Source: Norana najaformis
Taxonomy: Eukaryota > Annelida > Clitellata > Crassiclitellata > Hormogastridae
Assembly: GCA_964023275.1 (NCBI GenBank)
Contig: OZ029915.1
Location: 20,116,775 to 20,180,774 of the forward strand
Length of the DNA stretch: 64,000 nucleotides
Direction: 5' to 3'
The notes under the pieces are model-generated. The model ran no database searches, was not told the origin of the DNA, and worked only from the letters and a program-made list of their open reading frames with translations. Positions 23,070 through 35,339 of this stretch are shown in pieces; position 1 is the stretch's first letter; the number at the start of each line of letters is the position of its first letter. The position numbers and the translations under genes were made by a program.

Positions 23070-24475
23070 CAGATGAATGACCTCCAGTCAAATATAACAA
23101 TTCTTCATTTGAATATTAGTAGTTATGCTAGAAATCAATTTAACCTCTTGACCTACCTCAAGAATATCAATAACAAATTTCATTTCATAGCCTTAACTGA
23201 AACCTGATCTAATTTTGACACCGAAGACCAGATCAGTTACTGGGATATGAAACATATGCTAACTCCCACCTGTTTGATGGAGGCGTAGGGGTTGCCTTGT
23301 TTGTCAAAGATAACTTTCAGACTCAAGTATTTGATGTTATCGGTACTTCAGACTGTTTGGTTTAACATCTATCTGCTAGCATTCTCCTACCGTATACCAT
23401 TCTAGTATTATGGTCGGTTCTCTGTAAAGACCTTCTAATTCTGACGTCAATAACTTTATTCAGTCGGATCTGGGTACCTTGTTGACTACTCTGTCAAACC
23501 AGCATAAAGCTTATTAATTATATGGTCATCTTAGTTCAAATTTACTCAGTCTTAAATCTCACCTACCCTTACATGAATTTTTAAATATCAGTTCATTTGG
23601 ATCCTTTCGTCCGTTTATAATATGCCCGCAAGAATTTCTCGTTATTTTCAACGCTTACTGATAATGTATTTTCTAACACCTTAACTACAAAAAAGTCCTG
23701 TCATTCTCTATGCTGACATAAGAGATCACTCGCGAATTTTTTTATCCTGGATCGTGAACTATACTAAATTTATAGAGCCAAATATAGCTCATATTGACCT
23801 AATATTGATCATCTGCAGGCTTTTAATAGCTTTCGCTGTTTGCTCGAGAATGAAACTTTGGACGAAATAGTATGTCACAGATGATAATCTAATCTAATCT
23901 AATGGTGCTCTTAATTTGTTCCCCCAAAGTGAAAAAAAACTAGGATATACAAATGAAAACAAAGCCATGGTTGACACCCTCTCTATTAGAATATTGCAAG
24001 AAAAGAATTGCTGCTTTAAAAGTTTTTGAAGAAAAGAACTGCTGAGTCATTTGCTTAATATAAGTCTTATGAAAAGAAACTCCCAGCCATTTTGCAGAAA
24101 TGTGAAAAACAATAGTACATAAATAAGTTGGAATTATACAATGACGATCTTAACAATAGCATCAGGAAGTATTGGTTCCAAACAGCGTAGTATTGCCTTC
24201 CGTATTAGTGACCAATTAGTGGATGATCCAACTACTGCAGAAGCTAATACTTTAAATTATTGTTTTTAAAATACCGGTCATAATTAAAATTCATTCAATT
24301 AATAGCTCTCCAAATATTTGCAAAAGCCCAACTCCATGTCCAGTTTTATTAATCCCTTAATCCTGCGGATGGAAATAAATCCAAACAATAATCTTCAATG
24401 TGAAGAATACTAAAGCCAGTGGATCTCATGATCTTTGGGTTGATATTATTAAAGGTCAGTCCTCAGACCTACAGA
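23070..24475 (+). mobile_element. LINE remnant: APE endonuclease and start of RT
   Basis: Frameshifted + strand translation gives an endonuclease with HFIALTETW and FDGGVGVALFVKDNFQTQV. It is followed by the linker KPWLTPSL, KKRIAALKVF and QLVDDPTTAEAN, and the opening of the RT domain, NTKASGSHDLWVDIIK. The coding trace is lost at about 24480, so RT catalytic motifs are absent. Many stops are present, so the copy is old. Confidence 0.7.
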
Positions 24476-24879
24476 CCAATGTACGCAGTCTATGCCAGAA
24501 AATCTTGGATTCGGCGGAGGAAGGGCGAAGAGAGTCTTTCGACCGGCACCGACCGTCAATCACGGAATGGCTCAGTTACCTACCGGCCTTTCGACGGGTG
24601 GGCGGGCGGGCGACTAATGCCTGTTATGTGCATATCAGACGGTTCGATAAATATCCCAATAAATTAATAAATGAATTATATTATCTGTACACAAGACGAG
24701 TCAAAGACTTTTTTATGTAATTGCTAAATAACTGTGTGCGTTTCTTTAAGGACTAGCGTAAACTATAAAATATACGTTGTGTTTGTTGTTTCTAGTTCTA
24801 TTTGCCGTTGGAGTTTGGCCCTCAGTTTGCTTAGCGTTTGTTGTAAACCGTCACTTGAGTGACTCTGAAAAGCAACAAG

Positions 24880-25096
24880 ATGGCCGCTTCTTTCGATCCG
24901 ACATTGGAGCCACTTCTGTCTCCAACAGACTTCTCCGATTCCTCTCCACCCTTTCCCTTCTCCGCCACACAATCCTCGATGACAGCGTCTGAGCTTCATT
25001 CTCTTCCGCCTCCTCCCGCCTACCAGGACTTCCAGGATCTTCCTGCCGATAATCCAGATAATACTCGAGTCCTCGTCAGAAAACTTTCCAGGAAAA
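24880..25096 (+). CDS. Predicted Kir exon 1 (N-terminus, PPAY motif)
   Basis: ATG in good context (aacaagATGGCC) opens 72 codons plus one base, MAASFDPTLEPLLSPTDFS to RVLVRKLSRK. The donor AAAA|GTAAAT ends it in phase 1. The leftover A plus AT of exon 2 makes Asn. The segment holds LPPPPAYQDF, a PPxY motif of the type bound by WW domains of Nedd4-like ubiquitin ligases. GC content is well above that of the flanks. The link to the Kir gene is an inference. Confidence 0.65.
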
Positions 25097-25578
25097 GTAA
25101 ATAGTTCTACATGATACATGTTTTTATGGGTTTAGACTGATACATGGGTATTAGAACAGTAGCTAGAATTGGTTCTAATGATTTAATTGTACAACTCAAA
25201 ATAGTCATGCAACAGACTGAACGTTTCGTTCTAGAAATGTATAAAGTACGATATTAAAATGACCCGATCACTGCTAGTACCTGACTTAAGAAGAATAATA
25301 TTGTTTGCATTAATTTATTAGTATGAGACACAACTCGCAATACGTATTACTCAGCGAGTTCTAAGATGCAGGAGAGTTAGATTGCAAACTAGTACAGTCT
25401 TAATAGCAATGTCTGCCCTCTAAGCAAGTAGACGCTGTTGGGGCTTGAACTTTAAGATAATTATCTGGGAATAAAAGCAATTTCATTTAGTTACGTAGCT
25501 AGAAAAAATATTGTTAATTATTATTTATTTTGACCCGAGGTAGGTATAATCCCTCAGGTGGTGAAAAAATTAGTCCGG

Positions 25579-25610
<32 letters not shown>

Positions 25611-25869
25611 TTTACCAAGGTAAGTATAATCTCTTGGTTGTTCAAAAATTTCGGGAGAAAAAGAGAGAGAGGGATTCTGGAACGGCTAATCCTCGTCTGG
25701 ATTCGGCAGCACAAATGTACCGTGGAAGGCGACTGCATTGAAACGCTGTAATATTATAGACAAACGTTTAAAAAGGTAACTTGTTTCTCTACCATTTCCG
25801 GATATGAGGGACAATATACGCCCCAAGTATGTGAGAAAGGTCATACCCAAACCATTGATAGGGCCTAAA

Positions 25870-25940
<71 letters not shown>

Positions 25941-28900
25941 GAGCCAAGGTATCTGCAGATTATACGGTGGTCAGAACGCTCTAATGCAGTAGCTGTCCAG
26001 TGACAAGTAAAGGGTAGTCGCTGTAGTCTGCTGCCATATTGTGGCTTCTTCCGCTAATCAGACAACAGTTTCTGGCTATTTAGGTCACAATTACAGAGCT
26101 TATTATAGGTCATATAGACATTATACCACATGATTTACAATGTATAACAGAATCACGTTGTCATCACTCAGTTACTAAAATGTTCGAAATATAATAGAGA
26201 TGAAATTATTTGCTTTAGACGGAGACAATAGCATAAATGCTTCAGAAGAGAACAACAACTTTGTTTATTTGCGACGACTTGGCCCTTGGTCTTCTTTTAC
26301 AATTTTCAACAGCCTTTGTTCACATCTTTGGCCTATATATATATATATATATATATATGTATTCTATACGATAAACTTATCTACACCAATCAATAGAATT
26401 ATTGAAAACAGGTGATTAGTTTCTAACTAACCGTATTTTAAGTGGTACAGATAACGTACAAAGTTAGTACAGATTGTGATCAGGAGCACTGTCTTCATTC
26501 AATGCAAATACATTTTGTTGAACAATTTAAATGGGTTTATAGCATTTTCGTTAGGTTTATAGGGAATAAAAGGGCAATAAACGATTAACACACGCATTGC
26601 ATATACCACTGGCAGGAAAAGAGTATCCAAAATATAACACATGGGGAAATCACTGGCAATAATACAGATAAGCCGAAGCGTGGTATGCGTGTGAAGCGGT
26701 TAATGCTCTGAAAGCATATCTTCAAATGACCTTTGCGCTGTTTTGAGTTACACAGGATAACGGTTCATTTGAACAAGTTTAATCAGTTAAGATGATAAAA
26801 TGTCGGGTCAAGACTTGAATAAATCAGCTGTACAAGCAGAGTAAACCTCAGTCAAAATTAGACCGTTTGCGCTGTACGAATAAGCCTATTAGAACTAGAC
26901 TAAATTTATACGTTCTGTCAATAAAATTGGTTAGAAACAGAACAAAATGCAATCTAAAAACTCGAAACTACAACTTAATCCAGATGTGCTCTGCGAATGG
27001 AATCGGTTAACATTATACTCCATAATGTCTTCAGAGAAATTCAGTTAAGATCTACTTTGTTTGAAGACGTGTTCTTAGTTATATTCAGTTGTGCATTCCT
27101 GTCGACTATAACTTGTTTGTGTTGTAATCTATTTAGTCGTTCATAATTAATGCATGGCTGGTTGTTAGATGCAAATAAAGGTTACGTAGGCCACTTCTGT
27201 CGCTCACAAATGATTCTACAAGATTTAAATGTCAAGTCCATTCGTTTCAGATCAAACGTAGAAACTCACGATCTGAATTTCCAACCAATTACACCAAATT
27301 CAGACTGTTTTTTGAAAACAATGACAGAATTAACAATAGGGCTATATTTGATGAACAAATATGTTTTAAGATTCTTTTCATGCCGCCTTTCAAACGCAAG
27401 ATAATAAATTAATTGTTTAATTTTATGCCACCCTCGACAGGTGCTAAGGACTTGTTGTGCCCGGTTGGGACTGAATAAATAAGCCCTAACCCTAACTGAA
27501 GAATTAGCTTACCATACGTCATTTTACGTGATGTTACGTAATTTAAACCAGATTCTCAGAAGGTCAACGGATCTGTTCCGACGTTTACGGTCACCAAAGT
27601 CACGGAAGTCGAAGCGACTAATTCGTCGGGCCTCAGTCGTACGTTGTCACAGAGAAGGGGCTCTTCAGCAGTCACCCTCGATGGATTGCTGGGCGCTGGT
27701 CGCCCAGTCACCACGACGAACCTATCGATCTTTGTCGAAGACGTTAATGAAACAGAACAGAAGACGCCTTCCCCGCCTTCAGACTCTGCTCCTGCTCCTC
27801 CTGCTCCTCCTCTTGCTACTCAACCTTCCGATTCTGCTCCTACCCCTCGCATTCTTCCTCTTCGCAGACAGGGATTCACCCAGTCTTCTAAGTACTCTCA
27901 TTTCCATTCGGGTCTGAAACGCATCCGACAGAACGTCGACGAGCATCTCCATCGAAAGGTCATGCGGCAGATGGAGGACGATGCTGGTTCATCCGAAGTC
28001 GTCACGGGTGACAGAGCAACGGCAGCGCTGTGCGGATCTAAATCGTCCGTGAAAGCATCTCAGTCGGATGTCTTCGACCTCTGCCAACACGACTCCTGCG
28101 TCATCAGCAAGACGCAGTTGCGCAAAGTCGCTGAAAGAGGTCGCCTGTTCGCCAAGCGCAAGAAGTTCCGCCTCGTCCACCAGACCGGAGAATGCAACAT
28201 CCAGTACGTGAACGTCGACAAGCGAGGAGCACGCTTCTTGCTCGACATCTTCACGACTCTCGTCGCTCTCAAGTGGCGCTACAACATCCTCGTGTATGTC
28301 GTCTCCTTCCTACTCTCCTGGATCCTGTTCGCACTCGTCTGGTGGGCGCTGCACATCATCTACGGCGTCGACGAGAATGGCAACCCCTGCGTTCAAGGAG
28401 TACATAGCTTCACGACGGCCTTTCTCTTCTCGATCGAGACGCAGCACACCATCGGCTACGGCAGCAGGTATTTTTGGAATTTCCCCATTCAATTCAGTGA
28501 ACTAGGCTTATTGAATGTCGACTCTCATGGTAATGAACATGTCGAAGGTTTTATGTATCTGAACACTTATTTAGCGCCTTTGCGGTACTACACAAGGTGC
28601 TGAAACACGGTTATCTAAAGATCTAGAAAGGCGCGTCTTAAGATAAGCTGAAAATGCTTCTTGAGTCATTTGTGTCGGTAAAATATATGGGCCTAAGCAT
28701 AAGTACAACGGTTCACTTCGCGAGTCAAGTCCTTTCTCGTCGCCACCTATGGCCTAAATTGTGTGTTAGGTTTGACATGCCTCAGCAAATAAAATATATT
28801 TGATCTTTATTTGTCAGAGTTCAATAGCAAACAAACTTCTAGGAATATATGGCGTTTGCACACAACCAAGAACGAATGACAGGTGCGCAGTAAATTTTAG

Positions 28901-29799
28901 AAATCTGTAAGCTTATAAATCGAAGAATATATAACACGAGTATCCAAAATGTAACACATGTTACTCCTAATTTTACCAGGCACATTACAGATCGTTGTCC
29001 TCCAGCCGTCTCTACGCTCATCCTGCAGGCGGTCTTTGGCGCAGTCATGCAGTGCGTCGTTACCGGAATCGTCTTCGCGAAACTCGCTCGACCGAATCGT
29101 CGAGCTGAGACGATCATGTTCTCTAAGAAGGCGGTCATCCGCCGCGACCGAGATGACACGCTCTGCCTCGTCTTCCGCGTCGGCGACATGCGCAGTTCGC
29201 AGCTGATCGGCGTCAGCATCCATACGGTCCTCGTTCACAAGGCCCTCAACCGCGAGAAGAGCACCATCCATTTGGAACAGGAGTGCCTTCGGACGACGAC
29301 AGAAGCCAACCGGCATAACCATGACGATGACGACGACCCCGGATTTTACTTCCTCGCCTGGCCGATCAAGGTCAAACATCGCATCGACAAGAAGAGTCCT
29401 CTCTGGAACCTGTCGCCTAACGACCTGCTCGTCGCCAACTTCGAAATCGTCGTGGTTCTCGAGGCGACTTGCGAGGCGACCGGGGCGACGATCCAGGTGC
29501 GGACGTCGTACCTGCCGAGCGAGATCCTCTGGGGACACCGGCTCATATCGCTCGTCACTTACCAAAAAGACAACGGACGATTCAAGGTCGACTACTCGCA
29601 GTTTCACGAGGTGACGCCAGTGTACACGCCGGAAGTAAGCGCCTGCGAACTGTCCAACAATAGGCAACTATACCAACTTCCCTCGGATTCCGTCGAAATA
29701 CTCGACGAGACGACCTCGACAGTCAGTCGAGCACAACAACAAAGCAATAACAACAATAGCGTCAACTACGAACTTAAGGAGTTGTCTTCTCCTGTCTAG
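24880..29799 (+). CDS. Inward-rectifier potassium channel (Kir family), gene span
   Basis: Three exons, 24880-25096, 27552-28467 and 28980-29799, give 650 residues with matching phases (1 and 2). Kir subunits form tetrameric K+ channels at the plasma membrane that are gated by PIP2. Domain order: a very long Pro/Ser-rich N-terminus (1-297), the slide helix RFLLDIFTTLVALKWR, M1 (about 314-341), pore helix and filter TIGYGS (372-377), M2 (about 387-411), then the cytoplasmic domain with the ANFEIVVVLEATCEAT and EILWGHR signatures near 500-550. The tail is Asn/Ser-rich. Gln402 occupies the site of Asp172 in Kir2.1, and Glu224 is replaced by Gly, so weak rectification is expected. Exon 1 assignment rests on phase, Kozak context and lack of other candidates. 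A five-Asp run lies in the cytoplasmic domain. Confidence 0.9.
25577..25613. repeat. ATT microsatellite in Kir intron 1
   Basis: TTA/ATT trinucleotide run of about 37 bases with one interruption. Confidence 0.8.
25871..25939. repeat. (ATT)n microsatellite in Kir intron 1
   Basis: Uninterrupted ATT run of about 69 bases. It generates a spurious poly-Ile frame. Confidence 0.9.
26470..26622 (-). repeat. Perfect 153 bp inverted repeat, right arm
   Basis: Reverse complement identical to 22684-22836. It lies in predicted Kir intron 1. The base after the arm begins GAGTATCCAAAAT, a 23-base word that returns with one mismatch at 28938-28960 in Kir intron 2. Confidence 0.9.
27552..28467 (+). CDS. 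Kir exon 2 (N-terminal region, M1, pore)
   Basis: The frame is open from the stop at 27539-27541 with no ATG before codon MRQMEDD, so an upstream coding exon is needed. The acceptor tttaaaccag at 27551 gives the phase matching exon 1. It encodes SQKVNGSVPTFTVTKVTEV, a Pro-rich linker, KKFRLVHQTGECNIQYVNV (cytoplasmic N-domain strand), slide helix, M1 and the filter, ending GYGS. The donor is AG|GTATTT at 28467. Confidence 0.88.
28980..29799 (+). CDS. Kir exon 3 (M2 and cytoplasmic domain)
   Basis: The acceptor ttttaccag joins GYGSR to HITDRCPPAV, as in all Kir channels. M2 is followed by the KLARPNRRAETI PIP2-site segment, LCLVFRVGDMR, WPIKVKHRIDKKSPL, ANFEIVVVLE, SSY-like RTSYLPSEILWGHR and FKVDYSQFH. 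The stop TAG is at 29797. No stops or shifts interrupt it. Confidence 0.93.
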
Positions 29800-31690
29800 C
29801 TTACAGAAATTGCATACAATCATCGGACATACCAGGCTCAGTCGGCGTACGTATAAACCAAGATATTCATATGTAAATGTACAATGTCAGTTCAGTATAT
29901 CTTATACCTACTGGTAACGGATGCGATATGCAACAAAGAATTGGTCTGTCAAAAGAACTGCGTTTAAAACGAGTGCAGAAAACAAAATAGTGCAGATGCC
30001 AATCGCCAAAAGTCAAGTGTCAAAATTTGCCAAATCTGTTTACGCTGCATACCTGCAGTAAAGTTGGAAATTTTTTTGGCGATTAGTTTTTGTTGTATCA
30101 GATTCTGTTATTCCTTGTTTTGCCCTTAAACTCAGTTTTAAGCTGAAATTTAGAGTGTAATCATTTCTTCAGTTTTCTTATTCTTAATTTTGTTTAGCGT
30201 AACATTTAATGTATGTAGATTCTAAAATGTGGAAATCATTCGTGCCGTTAGATTTTCCGACTTGGACTGGGGCAGTGGAAGACTAAGAGCTTCCTGGGGC
30301 CACAACAATCTTTAGTTCATGACAAATTCCGTTAGCGTATTAAAATTTAGAGAAGTGGCCTATATAATTTTGGAGGCAGCCTGCAGGACCTGCGGGGTCC
30401 TTTTGGGGCATGACCCTCCTGGCTACCCCTCCACAGCAGCCACTGTTTGGAATATTAATCACGCAATTGCTCTTTCCTTGATTTATTATGATATTAAAAC
30501 GTATTTCTTTCTGCATGAGTAGGCATAGCTTAGTTTGTTGAAAGATGACTTTATTATTAGGCCCAATTTTGTCCAAAACATAATTTAGTTTTTATATCGC
30601 CATATAAAAATTACTAATCAATATTTGATTCTAGATTTTATTTATTTAACACACCGGAACTTAAAACTCGTTTAAAGCATCAATTTTATTTACAATTGTG
30701 CAGAAACAGTTGAGTGATAATTGTTTTATGAAACTATTCAATATTTTGTACTTCGCAATTTTTGAAAGGTTCTTTAACGAATCTTATTTGTACATCACTA
30801 TCGCCAACAGCTTTGTTATTTTCAACTTTCTGAACAGATTTAACTAAATGTCTTTATGTAAATTTGCACTTTTTACGCATATTCTACATAATATTATTGT
30901 TTTACCAGTAGCTAGTGGCACTGTAGGCTAGTGGCACTGTAGTCTCAGGGTCCAAATGTCTGAGCTCATTGTTAATATGAAGCTTATTGGGCTTAGTAGT
31001 GCTAAGCATTAAATCTTCCTAAGGAAGATCATGGCAGGTGCTCTTCCTATTAGAAATCAGCCCGATTGTTATCATTAATCCCTTCTTTTATTAAACTATT
31101 GTGGCTCCATTCACACACAGTAGTACATGTATGAAACAAAAGCTTATATTGATATTTCCTGATGGTCTGATACGACGATCAAATTATCTTTTTATAATGT
31201 GCCGCTACGAACATTTGACAGCATTTTGCAGGTGCTCATCCTACCTCACGACTGCGCAGGCACTGTTCTAAGGGACACTGAAGCAAATAGGCCTCTACGT
31301 TAGGCCTGCATATAAGCCTAAAATGTACCACTGAACATCGGGCATGAATAACTGCCCTCGTTTAAGACGTTCATGAAATCGTGGAATCAACTGTACATTT
31401 CGATAATCAAAATACTTAGATCTAGAGATATATTGAACAAATAAAGAGTTCAAGTCGATTTAAGTGTTTGTTTGCTCTAGACACTACGATGATAAATCAC
31501 TGGCCATTTGGGGCAGCATTATGAACATACTCGAGTCAGAGTGTTGGAGTTACTGCTGTTTGATTGCAGGACTGTTGAATACGGATTTTAAATTATTTTG
31601 AAGTGTTTTATGGATTCATACGAGGGGATAAGAGTTCGTGTGAGTTAAGGCAATCAAACGGCGAATAACACGTATGGTTCCCCCACTGCA
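29800..31690. other. Downstream of Kir; nothing recognised
   Basis: AT-rich sequence holding the Kir 3' UTR, whose end I cannot place. A tandem TAGTGGCACTGTAG duplication lies at about 30912-30942. No protein motif was seen. Confidence 0.4.
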
Positions 31691-32040
31691 AATGTACATC
31701 TCTCACAATGCTATGCAGACTTACCAGTCTTCTTATATTCGTCATCTGCTCCTTATGCAAACACTTAGGTCTACTCCTTCTTTCTTCCCTATCTTGTCTT
31801 CTAGTAACTTCATCTGTCGAATTCTCTAACAATTCTTTATGCTACTTGCTTACTTATGCTGCATCAACTCTATGGAAATTCTGCACCTGACAGTTCGTTC
31901 AGTATTTCATGGTTCTTGGACTCTCCCTCCCCAGTTTCTTCTCACTTTCTTCTCGAACATTTCAACAAAACTCAAAACTGAACTCTTCAAACTATTTTAT
32001 CCGTATTCTCTTCTGTTGCCGTCCTTCCAGCATCCATGAC
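31690..32040 (+). mobile_element. LINE C-terminal tail fragment
   Basis: Frames 31708-31890 and 31839-32039 together carry the pattern that ends LINE ORFs: TYAASTLWKF (the 'A-x-x-L-W-N' block) followed by STKLKTELFKLFYPYS. One frameshift separates them. No 3' tail was identified. Confidence 0.5.
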
Positions 32041-32609
32041 TTCAGAAACAAATTCCGCCTTATTATCTCATAGTCTCACCTGTTCTGGACTATGGCGCTA
32101 AAACTGACCCGACAACTTGGCCCTTGTGTACACTAAGCGCATGCAAATTAGCTGGTCTCCCTAACGCAACTCAGAGTGGCGCTGAGAAAATGGGCGATTT
32201 ACATTTCATTACACTACACTGCTAACTAGCTACTTATGCCTACTTTCACACTTGTTTTGTCTTGTCTTCAACCGTCCTAGAGCCGAGGATTGGCTGCGCC
32301 ACTGACAATTTTGTGCCATCCGCCTTTGTCCCTCGTCTCCTGTAATAACAATAATTCAGTCCACGACTTGATGTCATCGATCCATGTCATCTTGACTCTT
32401 CCTCGAGCTCGGGATCCAATATCCATTAAAACATATTTCATACTATCTCGCAGAGAACCAAATATAATTATAAAATGTTAACTAGCGTTTCTCTGAGGTC
32501 ATGAGGTCATGGCCTAGTTAACTAGTGTCTGGACCCTGTGCCTCTTCTAAGAGAAAACGTCGCATTAAATATTTTAAAAATTTATTCTCAAGGAACTCTT
32601 TTTGACTTC

Positions 32610-32685
32610 AAGCTCTGGGTGGCAGAATGTTTACGTTTGCCTTTCACTTGTTTGTCTGCAGTTCGAATCCCTGTGCGTCATGTGA
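32610..32685 (+). repeat. tRNA-Glu-like sequence (pseudogene or SINE head)
   Basis: GGGTGGCAGAATGTTTACG resembles an A box. GCCTTTCACTTG places anticodon TTC with flanks like tRNA-Glu. GCAGTTCGAATCCCTG is a good B box. The stems do not close properly, so it is not a working tRNA. Confidence 0.45.
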
Positions 32686-33367
32686 AACTGACAGTTCGTC
32701 GTCAAACTATGTACGTATCGCTGCAATCTGTAAGAAACGGTTGTCAAGTTGTATGGATTCGCTGTTGTCTTGTTTGCTACGAGAGGCAACAGGAAAATAA
32801 AAATGTGAACATAATTGAATGTGATAACAACTCCAATAATAAAATAGTTGTACCGCTAAGACTAGTTCGATGATGTGTAGGCCTATAGAATGCCTGCTGA
32901 CCGGATACCAAACAAGACATTCTATGCTAGAAAGACATAGAGGCAATCGTGATCGCTATGGCACATTTATATAGCGCCTGTTCAAGAAAACCACCAGAGA
33001 TGCTCTCTAACTGACAACACAAGACCACAATCAAATAAAATGGATTTTAATTGCTGGCGAAATAGAGGCAGAGATAGGACAAGAAGCTTCAGTTGCAGGT
33101 TGCGTGACAGTCTGTTCCAGATTAGGCCTAAAGGTTAATAAGTCCATTTCCATCAATTCAAATAGGTACTTAGCCTATTTGCCTCTATTGAAATTCCTCC
33201 CAGTTTGGCTTTCTGAAGCAAAACCCAGCAAAGACTATGCTGCGCTGAAAACACACCATGCTTACCAAGACCAGATAAGACACAGAAAAGCACAGGATCT
33301 GACAAGAAACTGATAGGTGTGGAGATCACTGATTCGTGACCATCGCCGAAAATGGCTGCTGTCTAGG

Positions 33368-33612
33368 ACTGATGGTGATGATCATCATCATCATTATCAG
33401 CATCATTATCTAATGAAGATCATCATAATTGGCGTGATCAGCATCATCGTCTTTGTCGTCGTCATCGTCATCATTAATGTTGTTGCCATCATCATTATTT
33501 CTCCTTCTAATCTTTTCATCATAGGCATGGTCGTCATAATCATCATCATCATTGTCGTCGTCTTCGTTATCATCATCGTCGTCGTCATGATGATGACAAC
33601 GACGATGATCTG
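33368..33612. repeat. ATC/GTC trinucleotide-rich low-complexity tract
   Basis: About 245 bases of mixed ATC, GTC, CAT and GAT triplets open several frames on both strands, coding for His/Ile or Asp runs. The triplet drift in every frame argues for simple sequence rather than a gene. Confidence 0.75.
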
Positions 33613-35320
33613 GACGTGGAAGCATTAGGATGCAGTGGCTCAGCTCCAACCACTGCGTTCGAACGACATCCAGATATGAAGACTGTGCACCCAGTGAATA
33701 CGTGAACAACAGTGTTACATAACTTAGATAAGAAACTTAAAGAATTAACTGGTCTACGCCTTATGTGGTAAAGGTTAGGCCGAAAGGCCTGGAGTTAGAC
33801 AAGCCGAAATACCAAAGGATACGAAATCTGCATACGGACGCTATGCAAATGCAAATGCTTGTGTTTATATGCAGTCAGTGAACTCATGACCCTTTACAGA
33901 CTACCAAGCATGCATAGAGCTCCAGGAACGCTATGCATAAGCTTAATACATCGGGCATACGTAGACCGTGTGAGTCTTTACAAGCCTATCTTTATTAGCC
34001 ATTCGACGCATAGGCTTCGCGTGAAGAAGCCATTATCTGAGAAGGCCTCGTTGTGCTTGGGCTGGCAGCAAATGTCTACCGACAATATTAAACGAGAGCT
34101 ACGGCAGCTGAAAGGCCTGCTTTCAAGCACCCGTGACTCCATCCTCTTCTTTCCTTCCTTTACTTCTTCAGCTTCTCTTCCTTCTCCTCCTTCTCCTTGT
34201 CTTACTGCTTCTTGTCCTCCTGTCCTCTTCCTCCTTCTAATCTCTGTGCTTATCAACCTTCTGCTTCTCTTCCGCTGCGTAGCTTGGTCGGCTTTCCCAC
34301 CCGAAACTTGGACTGTTCCAGCACATAAATATGCAATAGCCATGTATGCATATTCATGTACTACACTGCAACGCAGACACTGCCTTTACACCAACGCATA
34401 CGCGTACTGAAATGTCCGCAGTTCAGCGTTCAAAGGCAAGTAATTGCATGCATTCAAACCATATAGCTAGCTTTTAAAGCATTCGCGATGGTTCATCATA
34501 TTCTTGTTCTAAGCTTACGTTTAGTAATGCAAGGGCATGGCGTAGCACTGATGTCGAGGGATAGACATTATGAACGAAAGGAGGACATAATATATTGACG
34601 CATAGTCAGATTTCCGCAACTGTAGGGTAACAGCGGACATATAGCGCATTAAGACACTGCCAGATGCTTTATCGAAAATAATAGCTTCACATATGACTAT
34701 TTCGAACACATTTTATTGCATTTTCAGTTACAGTTTGAGAACTGCATTAATTATGCAAACTCTGCATTTTGTCAGTACCATACAATAGGGGCCTGCAATA
34801 TAACCGAAATTTGATAATGCCTTTACAAAGTTTAATATTGCACATTGAAGCAAGGTAACAGGAAATAAAAAGAATCATAAATAGACCGAAAAGGCCAGTT
34901 TAATTTTAGTACGAAAGACTGTCAGGACGCAAGATGATTAATCGAGAGAAGCTGCTTAAGTGCTTAAGCTGCTTAAAGGTCATCAGGTAGACTGGCATGC
35001 AACCTTAAGTACAGAACAGCTTAAGCTATTAAACTATTCACATACTCTTGGATGATTTTGCCAAGGCTTTGTGGATAATGTTTGGAGTGAATTCGTGCCA
35101 GTATTCTCGAATCTTACAAACGGTAAGGACTTCAAGAAGATTTGCCGTTAATTCTTGTTGTTTCTTTTTTTCTGTTAAACTGTTAAGCTTTAAACTTGGC
35201 ATGAAAACTTTATTCGCTTACAAAACAGACCAATTACAGCAGTACGAACAAGAGAAAACTCATGAAGTAAAATAGTTAAAGGTAAATCGTAAAGATAAGA
35301 CCCTATCGAAATTCCTTCCA
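33613..35320. other. Intergenic; CT-rich tract, otherwise unrecognised
   Basis: A pyrimidine-rich run (CTTCTTCTCC words) spans about 34140-34280. The rest, up to the LINE starting near 35340, is AT-rich without recognisable features. Confidence 0.4.
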
Positions 35321-35339
35321 AGCGTGGTTCAGAGGTCTG

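Noticed and set aside
27482-27497. CCCTAACCCTAAC, telomere-like
   Set aside because: Only about two units, so it does not show an interstitial telomere tract.
27528-27917. 129-codon frame over Kir exon 2
   Set aside because: It is an out-of-frame shadow of the Kir coding sequence.
33317-33709. His/Ile- and Asp-rich frames of about 100 codons
   Set aside because: They arise from ATC/GTC triplet simple sequence open in several frames at once.
34140-34280. CT-rich stretch as a long polypyrimidine splice region
   Set aside because: No coding exon follows it and no acceptor with conserved coding sequence was found.
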